Source: CAZSNT01 sp964607765 (GTDB taxonomy: Bacteria; Verrucomicrobiota; Lentisphaeria; Oligosphaerales; JABHEG01). Taken from it: DNA of 50,808 nucleotides. The position numbers and the translations under genes are program-made. Positions 17,310 to 24,819 of the stretch are shown here, piece after piece. The stretch lies in assembly GCA_964607765.1 (NCBI GenBank), contig CAZSNT010000060.1, positions 1 through 50,808 on the forward strand. The letters are read 5' to 3'. Position 1 is the first letter of the stretch. Every line of letters begins with the position of its first letter. The notes beneath the pieces are model-generated. The model did not search any database. It saw only the letters and a list, made by a program, of their open reading frames with translations, and was not told the DNA's origin.

Positions 17310-20300
17310 CTACCGGCCGTGTGTGTCCGGCCGGTGCCAAAACGAGCGCCAGTACCGCTCGTCCGTGGCAAAGACGTCAATCGTGTCCGTGTCAGAGACA
17401 TCGCGAGGGAGAATGCCGAACCGTTGCATCTCCCTGATGTAGTGCGTGTTCGGCCGGAATCCTGCCTGGTGGTAGAGGAGCTCTTTGGCAAGATGCAGCC
17501 GGCACGGTTCCAGCGCGGCCAGGATCATGCGGTAGTCAGGATCCTGCTTGTCGCGGAACACCGGGCCCGGGCAGACCCCGTACCCGCCCGCTTCCCGGGC
17601 CAGCGGCGCAAGAAGAGCCAGCGAATGCTCCGGGTTCGTGGCGTTGAATAACATGACGGTAGCGAACCGCTCCGTGCCCTTCGGAATGTCACGTCTGTAG
17701 TGCGGCCGGATGCCGCGCGGCTCGGTCGGCAGACGCATGCCCGGCTTGCTGTGGCAACCGGCGCAGCGCGTGCCGAGGACCTTGCGCACGCGTGGTGGGA
17801 TGCCCGGCCCACCGGTCGTCAGAAGCGCGCCGTAGGAGCCCGCATAGGCCGCGCCGCTCTCGATCCAGAGCCAAACCAGGCGTTGCTCGCGTTCACTCAG
17901 ACTCACTTTGTGATGCCGTTTGCGGATCTTGTGGATGAGCGGACTGGCCGAACTTCCGACACTTCGCGGTTTGGTGTTGCCGCCGTGGTTTGCGCCGTCG
18001 GCGAACTGTCGGCGGAACAGCAGCGTCCAGTAGCTCTGCGCAAAACGTCGGTTGCCCAGACGCGGCGGGAAGTCCCCGACCAACACGACTCCGCCACTGC
18101 GTTTCCGGTAGTTGTGGCAGCCCACGCAGTGTTCGTCGAGAATCGGTTGAATGTGGCGCGGGAAGTCGATCACGGACGGCAGCCCGTCGAAAGCCCGTAT
18201 CTTGCTCGGCGGCCGGGCAAGGGCCTCGAGCGTCGGCCGGCGTGTGTGTGGCGGCGCCTCCACACGTGACTCGTGGCAGCCCACACACGCCGTGGTCTCC
18301 CCAGGCATGACATTGGCGAAACTGTGCATGCGCTTGACCGACAGGTCGTTCTCGTCGAGCGCCACGAAAAACAGCGCCCGATTCGCCGGCGCCTCGAAGT
18401 AGGCCGAACCGTCCGCTTCGACCGGCACGGTGCCGAGGACACGCTCCAGCGTGAACGTGCCGAGGTAACTGGTCATGCCCTGACCGCCACTGTGGTTGAC
18501 CGGTTTCGGCAACCCCTCGAGGACGAGCAGCTTCCTGATGTCCCCGGGTTTGACGCCGTCCATATTCCGGCCCCGATGAGCATCCTGCAGAACGAGCCGC
18601 CCCGTCGTCCGACGAGGCTCAGCCCGGGACGGGACAACAGGCTCACGCGGACGCCCCACAAGCGGGCGCGGCTCGTGCACATCCTGCTCGGCCCGGTACA
18701 GCTCCTGCGTGCGGCCTGCGCTGTCCATGAGCAGCAGCTGCCGCCCCGACGCGACCAGGAACAGGTCCGCCGAGAGCGGGTAGGGGTCGCGGAAGTTCGG
18801 GGCGGCGTTGACGACACGCGCGGCCGGCTGACAGTCCGGCCCCGAGGTCGGCGTGACGATGCGGATCGCGCCCGTGTGCTCGCGTCGGCCATGCCCGGGA
18901 CAGAATACGGCAACTACGTTACGGCTGCTCGGGATGGGCTTCGCGTCGATCATCACCATGCCCGGGTGCTGGTTGCCGTAATACACCATCTGCCCTGTCC
19001 CGTCGGGGTTCACTGTCCAGAGGTGGTGGAACACCATCTGGCTGCGATCGATGTACTCCCAACGCGTGAAGAGGATCCGTCCGTCCGGCAGCGGCCAGGG
19101 CGTGTTGTCGTGTTCGACGTTGCAGGAGACCGGGTGCATGCGCTCGCCGTCAGGGCCGCAGCGATAGAGCGTGGCAACCTGGGTGTGGAAGCAGTTCACC
19201 CAGCGCTTGCAGCGGGAGGAGCAGAACATGATGTCGCCGTCCGGCAGGTAGGTCGGTTCGATGTCGTCGTAAGGTCCGTTCGTGACCTGCCTGAGCCCGG
19301 TCCCGTCCGCGTTCATCTCGTACAGGTTGTAGTGCTCCGTGCCGCCTCTGCGGTAGGAGAACAGCAGCCGATCGCCATCGTAATGCACCTGCGGATCACG
19401 CACCGCGCCGTCAGCATCGGTGAGCAGGTCAGTGGTGTGGCCCGTGCCTACGTCCAGGGCGACGAGCCGCGTGCCGCCGGGGCCGTAGATCTTACGCTTC
19501 GGGTCCGAGCACCAGTAACCGAAGTTCGCGTACCAGTGTCCGTCGCGCCCGGGCGCACGTACGCCGAAGATAATCGTCTCTGTGCCGAGGATTCGCGCGA
19601 GGCGGCGCAGCAGCAGACGCTTGCCGGCAGCAACCACGTCCCGGACGGCGCGCAGTGTCTCGTCGTCGCCTCGGCCCAGCCCGCGCCGGATCGCAGCCAG
19701 CCGCGCAGCGATTGCGTCGAGCTCCGCCCGAGCCCCCGGGGCCGGCGGCCCGTCAGTCAGCACGCCGCGCAGCAGCTCGATATTGACGCACCTCAGCTGC
19801 TTCTGAGCGCCGGTGTACCGGCAGAGCCGCTCGAGCATCTCGAGACGCGGTCGCGAATCGGGCCCAGACTTCAGCTCCGGGCTCTCGCGCAGCCCAACAT
19901 TCACAAACTGCCCCAGTTCGCCCAGCCCGCGCGCAACCCTCTCGAGCAGCCGCACCTCGAGCATACGCATTGACCGCGCGTCGTGGCAAAGCCAATACGG
20001 GCCATCGCGGCCGAGCAGGGCACATCCCACGGGAAAGTCGGCCGTGAGTCGAGCCCAAAGCCGCACCGCGGGATCCTGCTTGTGCGGCCCGTTTAAGACC
20101 TTGAAACGCATGCCGACCGAGTACGTGCCCGCATCGTGCGCCGCGGCCGAACACTCGAACCGCACATACTTGCGGTTCAGTCGGTACGTAAGCTCCGACG
20201 GCGTGCCCACCTGCAGACCGTGCCGAAACGTGTGCTTGCCGACCCGAACAGGCTTGTCGGCGAACCGTGTCAGAGCGCCTCGAGAGGACGCCACGGAGAG

Positions 20301-20675
20301 CGGTCTCAGGTCCGCAACGGGCGTCCTCTTGCCATCCGCGGCGATCAGGACCGCCTCACCCCACACCGCAGGGAGGTATCCCCGGCTCGTGGTGTGAGTC
20401 ACAATCATGTGCAGCGTGTCCACCGCGGAGACGTCCACCGACATCCGACACGGGTTGCCGCCTTTCCGGACCATGTAGCTGTAGCCGGGGCGGAAGCTCG
20501 AGCTGTTCGCGTGCCGGTCCAGAGCAGCCTTGGCAGCCAGCATCGTGTCCGCCCACGTCGCCTTCTTCGCGTACAGGTCGGGTGGCGCAGCCACCGCCGC
20601 AAAGGCACAATCCAGAGCGACACCGACAGCTAACACCAGCCAGCCGGAACGAGGGAAAAGCCACAACACACGCAC
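17310..20675 (-). CDS. HzsA-related secreted tri-haem beta-propeller protein
   Basis: 1121 aa from a GTG at 20675 (GGAG 7 bases upstream; an in-frame GTG at 20669 is possible). A signal peptide covers about 1-27. The middle has TolB/WD40-like propeller repeats (YEMNADGTGLRQVTNGPYDD, WTVNPDGTGQMVYYG) together with the segments FCSSRCKRWVNCFHTQ, NVEHDNTPWPLPDGRILFTR and CPGHGRREHTGAI. These mark the hydrazine-synthase-alpha-related family common in planctomycetes and relatives. Three haem c motifs CXXCH occur at about 796 (CVGCH), 850 (CVGCH) and 971 (CAGCH). It should be a periplasmic or surface electron-transfer or substrate-binding protein. No HzsB/HzsC or other anammox gene is nearby, so hydrazine synthesis is not implied. 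No cytochrome c maturation genes are in the window. Confidence 0.88.
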   Translation of the reverse strand: MRVLWLFPRSGWLVLAVGVALDCAFAAVAAPPDLYAKKATWADTMLAAKAALDRHANSSSFRPGYSYMVRKGGNPCRMSVDVSAVDTLHMIVTHTTSRGYLPAVWGEAVLIAADGKRTPVADLRPLSVASSRGALTRFADKPVRVGKHTFRHGLQVGTPSELTYRLNRKYVRFECSAAAHDAGTYSVGMRFKVLNGPHKQDPAVRLWARLTADFPVGCALLGRDGPYWLCHDARSMRMLEVRLLERVARGLGELGQFVNVGLRESPELKSGPDSRPRLEMLERLCRYTGAQKQLRCVNIELLRGVLTDGPPAPGARAELDAIAARLAAIRRGLGRGDDETLRAVRDVVAAGKRLLLRRLARILGTETIIFGVRAPGRDGHWYANFGYWCSDPKRKIYGPGGTRLVALDVGTGHTTDLLTDADGAVRDPQVHYDGDRLLFSYRRGGTEHYNLYEMNADGTGLRQVTNGPYDDIEPTYLPDGDIMFCSSRCKRWVNCFHTQVATLYRCGPDGERMHPVSCNVEHDNTPWPLPDGRILFTRWEYIDRSQMVFHHLWTVNPDGTGQMVYYGNQHPGMVMIDAKPIPSSRNVVAVFCPGHGRREHTGAIRIVTPTSGPDCQPAARVVNAAPNFRDPYPLSADLFLVASGRQLLLMDSAGRTQELYRAEQDVHEPRPLVGRPREPVVPSRAEPRRTTGRLVLQDAHRGRNMDGVKPGDIRKLLVLEGLPKPVNHSGGQGMTSYLGTFTLERVLGTVPVEADGSAYFEAPANRALFFVALDENDLSVKRMHSFANVMPGETTACVGCHESRVEAPPHTRRPTLEALARPPSKIRAFDGLPSVIDFPRHIQPILDEHCVGCHNYRKRSGGVVLVGDFPPRLGNRRFAQSYWTLLFRRQFADGANHGGNTKPRSVGSSASPLIHKIRKRHHKVSLSEREQRLVWLWIESGAAYAGSYGALLTTGGPGIPPRVRKVLGTRCAGCHSKPGMRLPTEPRGIRPHYRRDIPKGTERFATVMLFNATNPEHSLALLAPLAREAGGYGVCPGPVFRDKQDPDYRMILAALEPCRLHLAKELLYHQAGFRPNTHYIREMQRFGILPRDVSDTDTIDVFATDERYWRSFWHRPDTHGR

Positions 20676-20709
20676 AGTCCTACTCCAGTCGGTACCGTAG
20701 CAACAGCAC

Positions 20710-20738
20710 ACACTAAGCGCGGTGTATGTTGGTGTCAA
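20710..20738 (-). promoter_or_regulatory. Sigma70-type promoter for the HzsA-related gene
   Basis: Minus strand TTGACA (20733-20738), 17-bp spacer, TAGTGT (20710-20715). Transcription would begin near 20703, giving a leader of about 28 nt that carries GGAG. It lies back to back with the mrfB promoter. Confidence 0.65.
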
Positions 20739-20750
20739 GGCCCGGAACGC

Positions 20751-20779
20751 TTGGAAAGCTAACACGCGGTAGCTATAAT
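20751..20779 (+). promoter_or_regulatory. Sigma70-type promoter of mrfB, predicted leaderless
   Basis: TTGGAA (20751-20756), 17-bp spacer, perfect TATAAT (20774-20779). The mrfB ATG at 20786 falls at the expected transcription start, and no Shine-Dalgarno sequence precedes it, so the mRNA is probably leaderless. Confidence 0.8.
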
Positions 20780-20785
20780 GTTGAC

Positions 20786-21832
20786 ATGCCGCCGGATCCC
20801 AAACAAACCAGGAAGAAGCTGGACAGCCTGCGCGCTCAGCTCGAGAAGCTCGGCTATACGGCGCCCGGTGATGCGAAATCGAAAGTGTTCTCTGCCGACG
20901 AACTGCGCCGCAAGCTCGGACGCACAGCGAACAAGGCCGCTCCCGGCAAGTCACCCGAGAGCGGAGGCAAGAAACCGGGTGACGGCACAGCGGGTCCGCC
21001 CTCGCGGCAGACCGATTCCGGCAGCGGGAGCCCCATCGTCTACAGCCGGCACTTGCCGAGGCGAACGAAGGACACAGCAGCCGCTGCGACGCGGCCCCGG
21101 AAGACGCTCCGTCTCGAGGACGCCGTCTCCGGCACGGAGTTTGCCCAGGAAGACCGCGGTAAAGCTCTGCTGGTAACCACCGCAATCCGCACCGTACACG
21201 GCGGCACCCGCATCAACGAGCGCTTCCCCGCAGCGTTGAGCGCCCGTGACTCCCGGCTCTGGGAGCGCCTGTCAATCGTCTGCGAGGAGAGCGAGCTGAC
21301 GCCCGCAGACGTGATCTTCATGGATTTGGAGACGACCGGGCTGGGCAGTTCGCCTCTGTTCCTGGTCGGAGTCATGGTGTGGACGGAAACCGGATTCGAG
21401 GTCCGTCAGTACCTGGCCCGGCACTACGCCGAGGAAGCGCCTGTGATCGCACGGTTCATCGATCTCTGCGCGCGCAAGAAGCTGTTGATCACGTTCAACG
21501 GCAAGAGCTTCGATTTCCCGTTCATCCGCACCCGCGCCGCGGCGACCGGTGTGCCGTTCAGCCTGGAGCCGTGGCACTTCGACCTGCTGCACGAGTGTCG
21601 TCGCATCTGGCGCCGCAAGCTGCCTGACTGCAAACTGCAGACGCTGGAGCGGCGTGTGTGCGGCCGGCTCCGGCAGGGCGATATCCCGGGCAGCGAGATC
21701 CCTGACGCGTATCATGCCTTTGTCAGAACACAGAACGCGGTTCAGATTGTCGAAGTGCTCAAGCACAATATGCTCGACCTTGTCACGCTGGCGGACATCA
21801 TGACCCGATTCCCGGCCCGGCCCGACCGATGA
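20786..21832 (+). CDS. mrfB: MrfB/YprB-like DEDDh exonuclease
   Basis: 348 aa. The N-terminal 150 residues are basic, low-complexity and probably disordered. The C-terminal RNase-H-like exonuclease domain has all five DEDDh positions: Asp180 and Glu182 in DLETTGLG, Asp243 in FNGKSFDFPF, and His327/Asp331 in HNMLDLVTL. This is the YprB/MrfB family. In Bacillus subtilis MrfB works with the helicase MrfA to excise mitomycin C adducts independently of UvrABC. The same pairing is seen here: the stop codon overlaps the ATG of an MrfA-type helicase (ATGA). The ATG at 20786 is preferred to an upstream in-frame start because the -10 box ends only 7 bases before it. B. subtilis YprB has a C-terminal TPR extension that I do not see here. 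Confidence 0.88.
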   Translation: MPPDPKQTRKKLDSLRAQLEKLGYTAPGDAKSKVFSADELRRKLGRTANKAAPGKSPESGGKKPGDGTAGPPSRQTDSGSGSPIVYSRHLPRRTKDTAAAATRPRKTLRLEDAVSGTEFAQEDRGKALLVTTAIRTVHGGTRINERFPAALSARDSRLWERLSIVCEESELTPADVIFMDLETTGLGSSPLFLVGVMVWTETGFEVRQYLARHYAEEAPVIARFIDLCARKKLLITFNGKSFDFPFIRTRAAATGVPFSLEPWHFDLLHECRRIWRRKLPDCKLQTLERRVCGRLRQGDIPGSEIPDAYHAFVRTQNAVQIVEVLKHNMLDLVTLADIMTRFPARPDR

Positions 21833-24654
21833 ATGTCGACAAATTCCTGCACGAACTCCGTTCCGCCCCGGACTACGCCGGACAGATCGTGCACATCCAC
21901 GAGTCGCCCGTGCGTGAGGCGCAATACGCCGCTCCAGACCAGTTGGACGACGCCGTGCGGCGCCTGCTCCAGGATTTGGGGATCGAGCGGGTGTACGCGC
22001 ACCAGGGGCGGGCAGTGCGCGCCGCCCGAGCCGGCGAGGACGTGCTCGTCGCCACCGGCACGGCATCGGGCAAGACGCTCTGTTACGCCCTGCCCCTGCT
22101 CGCCGCGCTCCAGGTAGATCCTGACGCGCGCGGCCTGCTGCTGTTCCCCACCAAAGCGCTGTCCCAGGACCAGTTCAGGAATCTCCGTGACTCTCTCGAG
22201 CGTACTGGTCTGAGCGAGCGCCTCGCCGGTGTCTTCGACGGCGACACGCCCTCGCCGCTGCGGCGCCGACTCCGAGACCATGGCACGTTGATCTTCAGCA
22301 ACCCGGACATGATCCATGCCAGCCTCATGCCGCAACACGCACGGTGGGCCTCTTTCCTTGCCAACCTGAAGTTCCTCGTTCTCGACGAACTGCACGTGTA
22401 CAGCGGCATATTCGGCTCCAATATGGCACACGTTCTGAGCCGTGTGCTGCGCGTGTGCCGACACTACGGGTCCAACCCCCAGATCATTGCCTGCTCCGCC
22501 ACGATCGGCAATCCGCTGGAGCTGGCCGAACGGCTGACCGGCCGCACGTTCACGCTCGTCGAAGGCGACGCCAGCCCGCGAGGACGCCGGGTCACTGTCA
22601 TGTGGAACCCGCCCCGGGTGCGGCGTGGGGACTGGCGGTCACGACGCAGCGCCAATGTCGAGGCGCACGAACTGATGGCCAAGCTCATCGCCAAGGGCAT
22701 ACCGACCATCACGTTCTCCAAAGCGAAAATGACAGCCGAAATGATCTACCGTTACGTCTGCGACGCACTCCGCCGTACCGCGCCGTCCAAAGTCAGCAAA
22801 GTCACGCCGTACCGCGGCGGTTACCTGCCCCAGGAACGGCGCCGGATCGAGGAACGCCTGTTCAGCGGCGAACTGCTCGGGGTAAGCACGACGCGGGCGC
22901 TGGAGCTGGGAATCGATGTCGGGGCGCTGGACGCCTGCATCATTGTGGGGTATCCGGGCACACTGGCCTCGTTCTTCCAGCAGGCCGGGCGCGCCGGACG
23001 CAAGGAGCAGGACACGCTGGTCATCCTGGTTGGACTCGACACCAGCGTCAACCAATACATCATGTCCAACCCGGACTACGTGTTCGAGCGCTGCATCGAA
23101 CAGGCGGTGATCGACCCGGAGAACCCGTTTGTGGCCACCGGCCACGTGCGCTGCGCGACCCACGAAATCCCGCTCGGCCAGGAGGAGTTCGAGCGGTTCG
23201 GTCCCCACACGCGCATGATCCTGAATGTGCTCAATGACAACCTGAAGGTCCGCGAGATCGAGCAACGCTGGTACCATGCCGCGTCGGAGACGCCGCAGCA
23301 TGAGATCTCGCTGCGCAACTATGCCGACGAGAATGTCCTGATCGAAGACGTGGCCACGGGCGAGGTGCTGGGGCAGGTGAACAAGTTCGATGCGGAGCCT
23401 ATCCTGCATCCGGAAGCCATCTACATGCACCGTGGCGACACGTACCGCGTGCTCACACTCGACCTGGACCAGAACATCGCACGCGTCAAGCGCGAAGAGG
23501 TCGACTACTATACGCAGCCGCTGGGCGGCACGGACATCCACCACATCGATGAGCAGCTCCGCGAGAGGCCCCTCGGCACGGGCCACATCTACTGGGGCGA
23601 AGTCACCGCCTACTTCAACAACGGCGCGTACGAGAAGATCCACTTCTACTCGCTTGACGCCATCTCGGTTCACGACCTGGATCTGCCTACGATGGTGCTG
23701 GAGACTATGGCGCTCTGGATCGTGCCGCCGGAGCCGCTCATGGCGGACGTGCGGCGCGCCGGCCTGGACGCACACAGCGGTCTGCGCGCAGTCGGCTACG
23801 CGACCCGCATGCTTCTGCCCGTGTTCATGACCTGTGACACGCTCGACTTCTCCCACACCGTAGGCAGCGTGAACTCGCCGTGGAACGCCGTGTTCATCTA
23901 CGAACGCTACCCGCACGGGCTCGGCTTCACCGAGAAAGCCTACGACCTCATCGACCAGATCCTGCCCAGTGTGCTGAGCAACATCGAACACTGCCCCTGC
24001 GAGAACGGCTGCCCCTGCTGCGTCGGCAAACCCCTGCGGCAGTACGCCACCTGGAATGTGGAACGCGGCGAGGCATCGATCCCGAGCAAGGCGGCGGCGC
24101 TCATGATCCTCCGTGGCCTGATCGGCGACGGCGCACAGCTGCGGCAGCCCGACACCCAGTCCGTGACCGATTCCAGGGAAGACCAGGCCGTCAGACTCGA
24201 ACAGGCACTCCGGCGCCGGCTCGAACGCGGCCGCGAACCGCAGGTGTTCCACCCGATCCGGCCGCAGCCCGAAGTGACCACAGCCTACCCGGACCCGGCG
24301 TCTCGCCAACAGCTCGCCCGTGCGGACTCCGCAGAACGGGCGAAGCGCCGACGCACGTTCGACAGAGACTTGCACAAGCGCATCGCCAAACGCGTCGGAC
24401 TGGGAGGGTTGGACGCGTTGACCGGCAGGCAGAAACTGCCGACGGGCATGAAGACGCGGCACAGCAACTTGCGCCCTACTGATTTCCCAGCCCGGTCGGT
24501 GCCGCCCGAGGCCGCCTCGCCGCCGCCCGAGGCCGCCCCGCCACCGCCAAGCGACACCCCGAAACCCGTGAAGCTGGGCGACACGCTGGCAGCCCGGGCG
24601 CGGCGCCTGTCGAAGAAAAGGCGCACAGACAAGCCCAGCGGCGACGCGGGCTGA
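21829..24654 (+). CDS. mrfA: MrfA-like superfamily 2 helicase with C-terminal zinc cluster
   Basis: 941 aa. Q-type motif YAHQ at 57-60, Walker A TGTASGKT at 76-83, DELH at 186-189, motif III SAT at 223-225. The second RecA domain has GVSTTRALELGIDVGALDA and QQAGRAGR. The MrfA/DUF1998 C-terminal metal site is complete: Cys722, Cys724, Cys728 and Cys731 in CPCENGCPCC. After it comes an extension of about 190 residues rich in Pro, Arg and Lys that the downstream paralog lacks. The ATG overlaps the mrfB stop by 4 bases. MrfA proteins are 3'-5' DNA helicases that remove bulky adducts together with MrfB; this function is inferred from family and pairing. The basic tail might bind DNA or a partner. 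Confidence 0.93.
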   Translation: MNVDKFLHELRSAPDYAGQIVHIHESPVREAQYAAPDQLDDAVRRLLQDLGIERVYAHQGRAVRAARAGEDVLVATGTASGKTLCYALPLLAALQVDPDARGLLLFPTKALSQDQFRNLRDSLERTGLSERLAGVFDGDTPSPLRRRLRDHGTLIFSNPDMIHASLMPQHARWASFLANLKFLVLDELHVYSGIFGSNMAHVLSRVLRVCRHYGSNPQIIACSATIGNPLELAERLTGRTFTLVEGDASPRGRRVTVMWNPPRVRRGDWRSRRSANVEAHELMAKLIAKGIPTITFSKAKMTAEMIYRYVCDALRRTAPSKVSKVTPYRGGYLPQERRRIEERLFSGELLGVSTTRALELGIDVGALDACIIVGYPGTLASFFQQAGRAGRKEQDTLVILVGLDTSVNQYIMSNPDYVFERCIEQAVIDPENPFVATGHVRCATHEIPLGQEEFERFGPHTRMILNVLNDNLKVREIEQRWYHAASETPQHEISLRNYADENVLIEDVATGEVLGQVNKFDAEPILHPEAIYMHRGDTYRVLTLDLDQNIARVKREEVDYYTQPLGGTDIHHIDEQLRERPLGTGHIYWGEVTAYFNNGAYEKIHFYSLDAISVHDLDLPTMVLETMALWIVPPEPLMADVRRAGLDAHSGLRAVGYATRMLLPVFMTCDTLDFSHTVGSVNSPWNAVFIYERYPHGLGFTEKAYDLIDQILPSVLSNIEHCPCENGCPCCVGKPLRQYATWNVERGEASIPSKAAALMILRGLIGDGAQLRQPDTQSVTDSREDQAVRLEQALRRRLERGREPQVFHPIRPQPEVTTAYPDPASRQQLARADSAERAKRRRTFDRDLHKRIAKRVGLGGLDALTGRQKLPTGMKTRHSNLRPTDFPARSVPPEAASPPPEAAPPPPSDTPKPVKLGDTLAARARRLSKKRRTDKPSGDAG

Positions 24655-24819
24655 TCGATTACGGTGGCCGCTCATTATTGACCGGCTCCCCGGGGCAGGC
24701 CACAACGCTTGCTTCCTGTTGAGCGAAGTTTGCCTCGCGCCCCGCTTGACGCAGCCCCCCGCATCTTGCAGGTTGTAGGCTGGCGTCACTCGTCGTAAGC
24801 AGCATCAGGAGTACCACGC

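Noticed and set aside
17310..20675. Anammox hydrazine synthase
   Set aside because: Only the HzsA-related family is represented; beta and gamma subunits and other anammox genes are absent.
22639..24789. A 716-aa minus-strand frame opposite mrfA
   Set aside because: The plus-strand helicase motifs are complete and decisive; this frame is a shadow.
24655..24819. Separate promoter for the second mrfA
   Set aside because: TTGACC (24678) and TTGACG (24746) have no acceptable -10 at 15-19 bases, so co-transcription with the first copy is the simpler reading.
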